DNA from: Nonomuraea ceibae
GTDB taxonomy: Bacteria > Actinomycetota > Actinomycetes > Streptosporangiales > Streptosporangiaceae
Direction: 5' to 3'
Length of the DNA stretch: 64,000 nucleotides
NCBI RefSeq assembly: GCF_019396325.1
Contig: NZ_JAHKRO010000027.1
Span: 1 to 64,000, forward strand
The notes under the pieces are model-generated. The model was not told the origin of the DNA. It made no database searches and was given only the letters and a program-made list of their open reading frames with translations. Made by a program: the position numbers and the translations under genes. Below, in pieces: positions 7,991 to 15,199 of the stretch (the first letter of the stretch is position 1; every line of letters begins with the position of its first letter).

Positions 7991-9157
7991 ATGGATTTCA
8001 AGGACATGGCCCGGCCGCTCGACGGCGCGGGCGTCTCGGCGTTCCTCCGTTCGCTGCCCGCCCGGCCCCTGCTGCTGGGGCTGGGCGAGGCCAGGCATTT
8101 CGTGAACGAGCTGGGCGAGGCGCGCAACGAGATCTTCCGGCATCTGGTGGAGCACGAGGGCTACCGGGCGTTCGCCCTGGAGAGCGACTGCCTCATGGGC
8201 CTGCTCGTCGACGACTACGTCACCACGGGCGCGGGCACGCTCGACGACGTCATGGAGCGCGGCTTCAGCCACCGGTTCGGCACGGTCCCGGCCAATCGCG
8301 AGCTCGTCCGCTGGATGCGCGCCTACAACGAGGAGCACGACGAGAAGGTGCGGTTCTTCGGCTTCGACGGCCCCCTGGAGTACTGGGCGGCGAGCCCCCG
8401 GCAGGCCCTCACCGGCCTGCACGCCCTCCTGGACGGCCCGCTCCCCTGCACCGCGGAGACCCTCGACGCGCTGCTGGGCGCGGACGAGCGGTGGTCGGAC
8501 GAGGCCGCGGCCATGGACCCGTCCCGGTCGATCGGCCAGTCCGCCGAGGCCCACCGGCTACGGGTGATCGCCGACGACCTGGTGGCGCTGCTCGCCACCC
8601 AGGCGCCGGCGCTGAGCGCCGCCGACCGGGAGCTGGCGGCCCTGTACGGGCGCACCGCCGTCGGCCTGCTCCGCTACCACCACTGGATGGCCGACACGGC
8701 GCCGACCCGGTGGGCCCGGCTGTCGGCCCTGCGGGACGCGATGATGGCCGACAACCTGCGCGCCATCGCCGCCCGGGGCCCGGTCCTCGTCTACGCCAGC
8801 AACCTGCACCTGCAACGGCACAAGAGCCTCATGTCCTTCGGCGACCACGAGCTGCAATGGTGGAGCGCGGGCGCGCTCGCCGCGACGGATCTGGGCGACC
8901 GCTACGCGTTCCTGGCCACGGCCTTCGGCGCGGTCGGCGACGACACCCCGTCCCCGGACACCGTGGAGGGGCTGCTGTCCACGCTCCCGTGGGAGCACGC
9001 CCTCGTCGACGCCCGCCGCTTCGCCGAGGCCGTCCCGGCCCCGGACAAGCGCGTCTCCCGCGATTTCGCCTATTTCTCCCTCGACCCGGCCCACCTCGGC
9101 CTGATCGACGGCATCGTCTTCCTCAAGAAGGCCGTGGACCTCCAGGTCCTCGACTGA
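7991..9157 (+). CDS. Erythromycin esterase family protein
   Basis: A 388-residue protein whose likely start is ATG 7991; the frame extends further up into the merR start, but that part has no family-like sequence. Motifs of the Ere/succinoglycan-biosynthesis hydrolase family are present: GEARHF (residues 32-37, with the catalytic-type His), ALESD near 62-66 (Glu), FFGFDG, and YASNLHLQR in the C-terminal half (second His). Family members hydrolyse macrolide lactones, but many distant homologues have unknown substrates, so macrolide resistance is only a possibility. The location opposite a double-HTH MerR regulator suggests ligand-induced expression. No signal peptide is seen, so it should act in the cytoplasm. 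Confidence 0.85.
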   Translation: MDFKDMARPLDGAGVSAFLRSLPARPLLLGLGEARHFVNELGEARNEIFRHLVEHEGYRAFALESDCLMGLLVDDYVTTGAGTLDDVMERGFSHRFGTVPANRELVRWMRAYNEEHDEKVRFFGFDGPLEYWAASPRQALTGLHALLDGPLPCTAETLDALLGADERWSDEAAAMDPSRSIGQSAEAHRLRVIADDLVALLATQAPALSAADRELAALYGRTAVGLLRYHHWMADTAPTRWARLSALRDAMMADNLRAIAARGPVLVYASNLHLQRHKSLMSFGDHELQWWSAGALAATDLGDRYAFLATAFGAVGDDTPSPDTVEGLLSTLPWEHALVDARRFAEAVPAPDKRVSRDFAYFSLDPAHLGLIDGIVFLKKAVDLQVLD

Positions 9158-9182
9158 CCAGGCTCCCCCGGCCGGACGCCGG

Positions 9183-9938
9183 TCAGCTCGCGGGGCCCCA
9201 GGTGAGGGAGAGGCCGGTGGCGGCCCGTTCGGTGCGGATCTCCATCATGCTGCCGAGGATGGTGGCGTGGTCGGCCACCACGGGCGTGCCGTCGAGCGTG
9301 AACGTGACGCGGGTGCTGACGAGCACCGGGCTGCCCTCCGGCTCGTGCAGGTGACGGGCGGCGGCGGGGTCGAGCACGCCGGGCCGCACCACCTCCGACG
9401 CCCGCGCGACCGTCACCCCGGCGTCGGCGAGCGCCGTGTAGAGGGAGACGGCGGTGAAGTCGCGGTCGCGGATCCCGTCGGCCACCGGCCGCCGCACCCA
9501 CGACACCTGGTGCACGGCCGGGCGCCCGGCGAACTCGCGGACCCGCTCCAGCCGCAGTGCCGAGTCGCCGGGCCGCAGCCGCAGCTCGGCGGCGACGTGG
9601 GCGGGGGCCCGGCGCACCGCCCGCCCGGCCACCGAGGTGCGTACGTCGTGACCCTGTTTGCGCAGGTCGTCGGCCAGGCTGCGGAGCGAGTCGAGCTGGT
9701 ATCCCAGGTGGGGCGGGGCGACGAACGTGCCCTTGCCGGGCTGCTGCACGATCAGCCGCTCGTCGCTCAGCTCACGCAACGCCTGGCGCAGCGTCATGAG
9801 GGTCACCCCGTAGGAGGCGCTCAGCTCCCGTTGCGGCGGCAGGGCCGTGCCGGGGGCGTAGTGTCCCGACCGGATCTTCGCGGCGAGGTCGGCGGCGATG
9901 GCGCGGTATCTCGCCTCGTGCCCGGCGTCGGAGGTCAT
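9183..9938 (-). CDS. GntR family regulator, HutC/UTRA subfamily
   Basis: A 251-residue protein. Residues 10-75 form the GntR winged helix (IRSGHYAPGTALPPQRELS, then GVTLMTLRQALRELSDERL and GKGTFV). Residues about 90-245 form a UTRA effector domain with the usual SALRLERVR and SLYTAL segments. Its ATG overlaps the trpA stop (ATGA), so it is the third gene of a trpB-trpA-gntR operon and is translationally coupled. The inverted repeat before trpB is its probable operator, which would make the operon self-regulated. The effector is unknown; an indole or tryptophan-pathway metabolite is a reasonable guess. Confidence 0.9.
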   Translation of the reverse strand: MTSDAGHEARYRAIAADLAAKIRSGHYAPGTALPPQRELSASYGVTLMTLRQALRELSDERLIVQQPGKGTFVAPPHLGYQLDSLRSLADDLRKQGHDVRTSVAGRAVRRAPAHVAAELRLRPGDSALRLERVREFAGRPAVHQVSWVRRPVADGIRDRDFTAVSLYTALADAGVTVARASEVVRPGVLDPAAARHLHEPEGSPVLVSTRVTFTLDGTPVVADHATILGSMMEIRTERAATGLSLTWGPAS

Positions 9939-10750
9939 CGGGGTCGGTCACACTCCTGGTCGAGGGCTTGCCGCAGGCTCGTGAGGAAGGCCCGCAGGTC
10001 GTCCGGCCCGGCCCCGTCGAGCACCCGCCGCATGACGGCGGCGCCGACCACCACGCCGTCGGCGTGCCGGCGGGCCTCGCGTGCTTGGTCCGGGGTGGAG
10101 ATGCCAAAGCCTAGCAAGACCGGCCGGTCGCTGACGTGCCTGATCCGCGCGGTGAGCCCGGCCGCCGAGGCGGCGAGGGCGGCCCGTTCGCCGGTGGTGC
10201 CCATCAGCGACACGGCGTAGACGAAGCCGCGGCTGCGCTCGCAGATCCGCGCCAGCCGTGGCCGCGGGGTTGTCGGGGACGCCAGCAGGGCCAGCTCGAT
10301 CCCGGCGTCGGCGGCCACGTCCGCCAGCTCGTCCGCCTCGTGCACCGGCAGGTCGGGCACGATCAGGCCGCTGACGCCGGCCCGACGCAGCGCGGCGCAG
10401 AACGCCTCGGGGCCGTCGTTGAGCACCAGGTTGTAGTAGGTGCTGGCGACCAGCGGCACGCCCAGGTCGCGCACCTCGGCCAGGTCGGCGAGGATGCGGC
10501 GCGTGCTCGCCCCGCGGGCCAGCGCCGCGTCGCTCGCCTGCTGGATGGTGGCGCCGTCCAGCGTGGGGTCGGAGAACGGCAGGCCCAGCTCGATCGCGTC
10601 CGCCCCGGCGTCGGCGAACGCCCGCAGGTAGCCGGTCCAGCCGGGCGCGATCCCGCCCGTGACGTACGGCATGAGCAGGCCGCGGCCGGTGGCGCGGCGG
10701 GCTCTCAGGTGGCGCTCGACCGCTCCGGCGGTCAGGGTCGGGTTCGTCAC
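9935..10750 (-). CDS. trpA: Tryptophan synthase alpha chain
   Basis: A 271-residue TIM-barrel enzyme that cleaves indole-3-glycerol phosphate to indole and glyceraldehyde 3-phosphate. The catalytic pair is E54 (in AIELGLPFSDP) and D65, with the same 11-residue spacing as E49/D60 of the enteric enzyme. The phosphate-binding GFGIST segment is present near the C-terminus. It starts at GTG 10750, overlapping the trpB stop (GTGA), so the two subunits are translated together. The frame is open much further upstream inside trpB, but that part is antisense-like sequence. It is unusual that no other trp gene is nearby and that a GntR regulator follows directly. Confidence 0.95.
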   Translation of the reverse strand: MTNPTLTAGAVERHLRARRATGRGLLMPYVTGGIAPGWTGYLRAFADAGADAIELGLPFSDPTLDGATIQQASDAALARGASTRRILADLAEVRDLGVPLVASTYYNLVLNDGPEAFCAALRRAGVSGLIVPDLPVHEADELADVAADAGIELALLASPTTPRPRLARICERSRGFVYAVSLMGTTGERAALAASAAGLTARIRHVSDRPVLLGFGISTPDQAREARRHADGVVVGAAVMRRVLDGAGPDDLRAFLTSLRQALDQECDRPR

Positions 10751-11943
10751 AGCAGCTCCTTCAGGGTGGAGACGTCCTTGTCGCCGCGGCCGGACAGCGT
10801 CATCAGCACCGTCGAGCCGGCGGCCAGCTCGCCGTCCGCCGCCGCGCGGATCACCCAGGCGAGGGCGTGCGCCGACTCGAGCGCCGGGAGAATGCCCTCC
10901 GTACGCGCCAGCCGCACCGCCGCCGCAACCGCCTCGTCGTCGGTCACCGTGACGTAGCGGGCCCGGCCCAGGTCGCGCAGGTGGGCGTGCTCGGGGCCGA
11001 CGCCCGGGTAGTCGAGCCCGGCGGCGATGGAGTGCGGCTCTACGATCTGCCCGTCGCCGTCCTGGAGGAACAGCGAGCGGCAGCCGTGCAGGACGCCGAG
11101 CCGGCCGTGGCTCGCCCCGGCGCCGCCGTCCGCCTCGACCCCGACCAGCCGCGCCGAGGTGCCGGAGAAGCCGGCGAACGTGCCGGCCGCGTTCGAGCCG
11201 CCGCCGACGCACGCGACCACGTGATCCGGCACGCCGGCCGGCAGCTCGGCCGCGCACTGCGCGCGCGCCTCGTCGCCGATGACCCGCTGGAACTCCCTGA
11301 CCATCCACGGGTACGGGTCCGGCCCGACGACCGAGCCGATGCAGTAGTGGGAGTCGCCGGTCGCGCCCACCCAGTGGCGCATGGCCTCGCTGGTCGCGTC
11401 CTTGAGGGTGCGGTTGCCCGAGGTCACCGGGACGACCTCGGCGCCCAGCATGCGCATGCGGAACACGTTGAGCGCCTGGCGTTCGATGTCGCGTTCGCCC
11501 ATGAAGACCGTGGCCCGCAGGCCGAGCAGCGCGGCGGCGGTCGCGGTGGCCACGCCGTGCTGCCCGGCGCCGGTCTCGGCGATCAGCCTGCGCCGTCCCA
11601 TCCGGGTGGCGAGCAGGGCCTGGCCCAGCACATTGTTGATCTTGTGTGACCCGGTGTGGGTGAGGTCCTCGCGCTTCAGGTACAGCTCCACCCCCAGCGC
11701 CTCCGACAGGCGGCGGGCCGGGGTGAGCGGCGTCGGCCGCCCGGCGTGCACGGCGAGCAGCCGCGCCAGCAGGCCCCGGAACCCGGGATCCGCCCACGCC
11801 TCCCGGAACGCCTCGTCCACCTCGCGGCACGCCTCCACCAGGGACTCGGGCGCGTAGCGCCCGCCGTACGCGCCGAACCGCCCCCGGGCGTCCGTCGTCG
11901 CGCCCTGCGGGACCGGCTCGCGCCAGGGCAGCAGATCACGCAT
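10747..11943 (-). CDS. trpB: Tryptophan synthase beta chain
   Basis: A 398-residue PLP enzyme that joins indole and L-serine to tryptophan. It carries the PLP lysine K101 in HTGSHKINN, the catalytic E123 in ETGAGQHG and the phosphate-binding GGGSNAAG loop. The length and the RFGAYGGRYAPE opening match TrpB1-type enzymes that pair with TrpA. The start is ATG 11943 with GGAG about 7 bases upstream. It heads the trpB-trpA-gntR operon behind an 11-base-arm inverted repeat. Since trpE, trpD, trpC and trpF are absent here, this may be a second copy serving a special pathway or a scattered primary copy; the sequence alone cannot decide. Confidence 0.95.
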   Translation of the reverse strand: MRDLLPWREPVPQGATTDARGRFGAYGGRYAPESLVEACREVDEAFREAWADPGFRGLLARLLAVHAGRPTPLTPARRLSEALGVELYLKREDLTHTGSHKINNVLGQALLATRMGRRRLIAETGAGQHGVATATAAALLGLRATVFMGERDIERQALNVFRMRMLGAEVVPVTSGNRTLKDATSEAMRHWVGATGDSHYCIGSVVGPDPYPWMVREFQRVIGDEARAQCAAELPAGVPDHVVACVGGGSNAAGTFAGFSGTSARLVGVEADGGAGASHGRLGVLHGCRSLFLQDGDGQIVEPHSIAAGLDYPGVGPEHAHLRDLGRARYVTVTDDEAVAAAVRLARTEGILPALESAHALAWVIRAAADGELAAGSTVLMTLSGRGDKDVSTLKELL

Positions 11944-11958
11944 GTCTAGCTCCGATCG

Positions 11959-11986
11959 TTCTATAACTCTTCAGTGAGTTCTAGAA
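11959..11986. promoter_or_regulatory. Inverted-repeat operator of the trpBA-gntR operon
   Basis: Arms TTCTATAACTC (11959-11969) and GAGTTCTAGAA (11976-11986) match in 10 of 11 positions around a 6-base spacer. The site begins 16 bases upstream of the trpB ATG, so a bound protein would block the promoter or early transcript. It is unusually AT-rich for this genome. The GntR protein encoded by the third gene is the obvious candidate to bind it. Confidence 0.65.
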
Positions 11987-12073
11987 CAGTGTGACACCGA
12001 TCGCCCTGGGACGCCACCACGGCCCCGTTAACCGGTTGCCGTCGTCGCGCCCGAGATGCTGGAGTGGCCCTCG

Positions 12074-12793
12074 ATGAGCACGAACAGCGGCACGGCGCCG
12101 CCCGCTCCCCGCCTCGCCGGCATCCGGTCCCGCTGGCTCACCGCCGCGACCGCGGGGCTCCGCGACGATCCCGCGGTGGCCGGGGCCGCCCTGGTCGGGT
12201 CGCTCGGCGCGGGCCGGGCCGACGACTGGAGCGACGTCGACCTGCTCGTGGTCGTCGACGATCCGCTCCTCGACGACTACGCGCTGCCCGGCCGCCTCCC
12301 CACCGGCCCGGGGACCATGACGGCCGCCTTCGACGCCCGGCAGAACGGGCCGCGCGGCACCAGGGCGTTCAGCGCGTACCAGATCATCGACGGACTCCCG
12401 CTCTGCGTCGACTGGCACGTCCACCCGAGTTCGCGGGCCGGCTGGCCCGCCGACAGCACGGTCGTCCTCGACCGGCGCGGCTTCGACCGGCTCCCCGCCG
12501 CCTTCGCCGACCTGCTCGCCGCAGGCGAGCGAGAGACCCCCACGCCCAAGCGGCCGGTCGACCACCAGGTGGCGCGGCTGGTGATGATCCCGATCGCGGG
12601 CAAGCGGATCGCCCGCCGCTCACCCGGGACCGCTCAGCTGATCGAGTTCCTCGGCGGTTCGCCGGGGGCCTCGTGGCGGGACCACCTCGCCGCGCTGCGC
12701 CGGCTGCTGGACGGCTTCACGCCGCTCGACCGGCCCGGCGACCTCGCCGCCGGGCACGCCTACCTCGACCTCGTGGAGGACACGCTGGACTGA
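12074..12793 (+). CDS. Nucleotidyltransferase-fold protein, aminoglycoside adenylyltransferase-like
   Basis: A 239-residue protein. I chose ATG 12074 because GGAG at 12061-12064 is 9 bases away. The nucleotidyltransferase signature is clear: LVGSLGAGRADDWSDVDLLV (residues about 40-60), a GSxxxG motif plus DxD-type acidic pair (S-D-V-D) that binds Mg-NTP. A third Asp is offered by LCVDWHVHP near residue 116. The C-terminal half is helical, as in kanamycin-nucleotidyltransferase-type enzymes. The substrate is unknown; an antibiotic, an RNA or a protein are all possible. The gene stands alone between the trpB promoter and the ECF41 sigma gene. Confidence 0.75.
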   Translation: MSTNSGTAPPAPRLAGIRSRWLTAATAGLRDDPAVAGAALVGSLGAGRADDWSDVDLLVVVDDPLLDDYALPGRLPTGPGTMTAAFDARQNGPRGTRAFSAYQIIDGLPLCVDWHVHPSSRAGWPADSTVVLDRRGFDRLPAAFADLLAAGERETPTPKRPVDHQVARLVMIPIAGKRIARRSPGTAQLIEFLGGSPGASWRDHLAALRRLLDGFTPLDRPGDLAAGHAYLDLVEDTLD

Positions 12794-12808
12794 CGCCGAG
12801 GCGTACGC

Positions 12809-12835
12809 GGTCACCTTTCGCTGGTTGGATACGTC
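12809..12835 (+). promoter_or_regulatory. ECF41-type promoter of the downstream sigma gene
   Basis: GGTCACC (12809-12815) and CGTC (12832-12835) are separated by exactly 16 bases. The ECF41 consensus, recalled from the literature, is TGTCACA, 16 bases, CGTC. The minus 35 match is 5 of 7 and the minus 10 match is exact. The site lies about 40 bases upstream of the sigma start, so autoregulation is likely. Confidence 0.6.
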
Positions 12836-12874
12836 ACCTGTTGTGATGTGACTGAGACGAGAGGAACGCGACCG

Positions 12875-13762
12875 ATGACCTCCCCTGACTTCCTGGCCGA
12901 CCAGTTCCAGGGACACCGCCCCCATTTGAAGGCCGTCGCCTACCGCATGCTGGGCTCGCTGAGCGAGGCCGAGGACGCGGTGCAGGAGGCGTGGCTGCGG
13001 CTGGCGCGTTCGGACTCGGGTGACATCGACAACCTGGGCGGCTGGCTGACCACCGTGGTCGGCCGGGTGTGCCTGGACATGCTCCGCACCCGCAAGTCCC
13101 GGCGCGAGGAGTCCTTGGAGGAGCGCCTGCCCGACCCGGTGATCAGCAGCACGGACGCCACCGACCCGGAGCAGGAAGTGCTGCTCGCCGACTCGGTCGG
13201 CCTGGCGCTGCTGGTCGTGCTGGAGTCGCTGAGCCCCGCCGAACGGCTGGCGTTCGTGCTGCACGACATGTTCGGCCTGCCGTTCGAGCAGATCGCGCCC
13301 ATCGTCGACCGCACCCCCGTGGCGGCCAAGAAGCTCGCCAGCCGCGCCCGCCAGCGCGTCCGCGGCGCGGCCCCGAACCCCGACCCCGACCTGAACAGCC
13401 AGCGCCGGGTCGTCGACGCCTTCCTCACCGCCGCCCGCGGTGGCGACTTCGCCGCCCTGGTCTCCATCCTCGACCCCGACGTGGTCCTGCGCGCCGACGG
13501 CGGCGTGCTCACCGGCGGCATGAAGGTCATCCGCGGCGTCGCCGCCGTGGCCGGCCAGCTCGCCACCTTCCAGCGCATGGCCACCTCCAGCACCACCCAC
13601 CCGGCGCTCGTCAACGGCCTGGCCGGCCTGGTCAACACCGTCGACGACCAGCTCATCTCCGTCATGAGCTTCACCATCTCCGAGGGCAAGCTCGCCACGA
13701 TCGACATCCTGTCCGACCCCGACCGCCTCGCCCGCCTCGACCTCACCCGCCTGGAGCCATGA
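12875..13762 (+). CDS. RNA polymerase sigma factor, ECF41 group (SigJ-like)
   Basis: A 295-residue protein. ATG 12875 has GAGGAA at 8-base spacing and is preferred to GTG 12848. Region 2 (RMLGSLSEAEDAVQEAWLRL) and region 4 (LSPAERLAFVLHDMFGLPFEQIA) occupy residues 15-165. A SnoaL-like C-terminal domain follows (residues 175-295). Group markers of ECF41 are recognisable: ERLPDPV in the linker, a DGG motif in the extension, and SDPDRLARL at the end, where the family has NPDKL. In this group the fused C-terminal domain replaces a separate anti-sigma factor. The oxidoreductase or carboxymuconolactone-decarboxylase gene often next to ECF41 is absent here. Confidence 0.9.
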   Translation: MTSPDFLADQFQGHRPHLKAVAYRMLGSLSEAEDAVQEAWLRLARSDSGDIDNLGGWLTTVVGRVCLDMLRTRKSRREESLEERLPDPVISSTDATDPEQEVLLADSVGLALLVVLESLSPAERLAFVLHDMFGLPFEQIAPIVDRTPVAAKKLASRARQRVRGAAPNPDPDLNSQRRVVDAFLTAARGGDFAALVSILDPDVVLRADGGVLTGGMKVIRGVAAVAGQLATFQRMATSSTTHPALVNGLAGLVNTVDDQLISVMSFTISEGKLATIDILSDPDRLARLDLTRLEP

Positions 13763-13828
13763 CCCCTGGGGGCCGGGGCCGGCGTGGGTGAGGGTCAGGC
13801 GTGTCGTCCGCACTGCCGTACGGCCGGG

Positions 13829-14050
13829 TCACCGTCCGCGTCCGCTCAGCTTCGCGTGCTTGCTGCCCCAGCCGGCCAGGAGGGCTCCTGCGACGGCGGC
13901 GGCCACGTAGCAGGCGAGCCACACCCCGAACCCGCCGGGCAGCCGGCCGAGCAACCCGGCGTTGTCATGGTCGGCCAGCAGCCGGATGGCGCCCTGGGCC
14001 CCCAGGACCAGCAGCAACATGCCGATGATCAGCACGGTCACGTACTTCAT
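13829..14050 (-). CDS. Small two-helix membrane protein
   Basis: A 73-residue protein starting at ATG 14050 with AAAGGAG about 9 bases upstream. Hydrophobic segments at residues 4-22 (VTVLIIGMLLLVLGAQGAI) and 43-62 are joined by a short Gly-rich loop, and the tail is basic (cytoplasmic). I do not recognise the family. The start is separated from the divergent phosphotransferase gene by a spacer with two palindromes of the same pattern, so both may answer to one regulator. Function is unknown. Confidence 0.7.
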   Translation of the reverse strand: MKYVTVLIIGMLLLVLGAQGAIRLLADHDNAGLLGRLPGGFGVWLACYVAAAVAGALLAGWGSKHAKLSGRGR

Positions 14051-14068
14051 GCGCTTCGTCTCCTTTTG

Positions 14069-14112
14069 TGGTTCGTTCGAACCATAACACGTGCGTGGTG
14101 CGATCGCACCAC
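14069..14112. promoter_or_regulatory. Two matching palindromic operators in a divergent spacer
   Basis: TGGTTCGTTCGAACCA (14069-14084) and TGGTGCGATCGCACCA (14096-14111) share the pattern TGGTnCG, two bases, CGnACCA. Their centres are 27 bases apart. The second extends to a perfect 18-base palindrome (14095-14112). Such paired sites are typical of a dimeric repressor. None is encoded next to them, so the regulator must be elsewhere. Confidence 0.6.
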
Positions 14113-14176
14113 AAGCGCGGCGCGCGGTAGGCTGGGTCCATGCTTTGACGCCGGCCCAGCGACCGGGCCCCTCCGT

Positions 14177-14223
14177 GATCTCCTTCGTTCGTCGCCATGT
14201 GACCCGAATCCACGAAGGAGATC
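14177..14223 (+). promoter_or_regulatory. Hairpin that sequesters the RBS of the phosphotransferase gene
   Basis: GATCTCCTTCGT (14177-14188) pairs perfectly with ACGAAGGAGATC (14212-14223), leaving a 23-base loop. The right arm contains the AAGGAG ribosome binding site (14215-14220) of the gene starting at 14230. In RNA this would hide the RBS. A mini reading frame ATG-CTT-TGA lies at 14140-14148 upstream. The layout recalls translational attenuation of resistance genes, but no family leader peptide is recognised. Confidence 0.6.
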
Positions 14224-14229
14224 CCTTTC

Positions 14230-15153
14230 ATGACCACGTCGGCCTCCATCGAGGTCCCCGACCAGTTCGCCGCCTCCTACGGAGCGAACAACGCCGACGC
14301 CCGCGCCTGGCTCGCCGGACTGCCACGCCTGGGCGGCGAGTTCCTGGACCGCTGGCGGCTGCGGCCCGACGGCCCCGCCGCGTACGGCATGGCCTCGCTG
14401 GTCTTCCCCGTACGCCAGCCCGACGGGACGCCCGCCGTCCTCAAGCTCCAGCAGCTCCGGGAGGAGACCGCCGGCGCCGCCGCCGGACTGCGGGCCTGGA
14501 ACGGCAACGGCATCGTGCGCCTGCTCGACCATGACGAGCAGAGCGGCACCCAACTGCTGGAACGCCTGGACGCGACCCGTACGCTCTCATCGGTGGCCGA
14601 CGACGACGCCGCCATGCGGATCCTTGCCGACCTGATGGCCCGCCTGACCTCGGTCCCCGCCCCCAGAGACCTGCGCCGGCTGTCCGGCATCGCCGCGGCC
14701 ATGCTCGACCAGGCGCCGCAGGCCGTCCCCGCACTGCGCGACCCCGACGAGCAGCGGCTGGTACGCACCTGCGCGTCCGCCGTGGCCGAACTGATCGGCG
14801 AGCCCGGCGACCGCCTCCTGCACTGGGACCTGCACTACGACAACATCCTGGCCGGCGAACGGGAGCCGTGGCTGGCCATCGACCCCGAACCGCTGGCCGG
14901 CGACCCGGGGTTCGAGCTGCTGCCCGCCCTGGACAACCGGTGGGAGCAGGTGGAGGCGACCGGCGACGTGCCTCGCGCGGTGCTGCGCCGCTTCGACCTG
15001 CTGACCGAGACGCTCGGCCTCGACCGGAGCCGCGCAGTCGGCTGGACCCTCGGCCGCGTGCTGCAGAACGCCCTGTGGGACATCGAGGACGGCAAGCCCA
15101 CCCTCGAACCCGCCCAGGTCGCCATCGCCACCACCCTGCTGCACCGACGCTGA
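14230..15153 (+). CDS. APH(6)/hydroxyurea-type phosphotransferase (streptomycin 6-kinase-like)
   Basis: A 307-residue kinase-fold protein starting at ATG 14230, with AAGGAG at 9 bases. The catalytic loop HWDLHYDN (residues 198-205, D200 and N205), the metal-binding IDPEP (D218) and the ATP lysine in VLKLQ (K72) match the APH(6)/hur family, which phosphorylates streptomycin at O-6 or related compounds. The length is typical. Resistance is possible but the substrate cannot be read from sequence, as many family members in actinomycetes are uncharacterised. Expression is probably controlled twice: by the paired palindromes in the promoter and by the hairpin over the RBS. Confidence 0.85.
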   Translation: MTTSASIEVPDQFAASYGANNADARAWLAGLPRLGGEFLDRWRLRPDGPAAYGMASLVFPVRQPDGTPAVLKLQQLREETAGAAAGLRAWNGNGIVRLLDHDEQSGTQLLERLDATRTLSSVADDDAAMRILADLMARLTSVPAPRDLRRLSGIAAAMLDQAPQAVPALRDPDEQRLVRTCASAVAELIGEPGDRLLHWDLHYDNILAGEREPWLAIDPEPLAGDPGFELLPALDNRWEQVEATGDVPRAVLRRFDLLTETLGLDRSRAVGWTLGRVLQNALWDIEDGKPTLEPAQVAIATTLLHRR

Positions 15154-15199
15154 TCAGCACGATTGATCGCGCGGAACCAGGAGCAGCAAACTGCGATGC

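Noticed and set aside
10751..11830. A 5' extension of trpA through the trpB gene, giving one 631-residue frame.
   Set aside because: The extension is an alternate frame of trpB and lacks protein-like sequence; a GTG start with GTGA overlap at 10750 fits TrpA.
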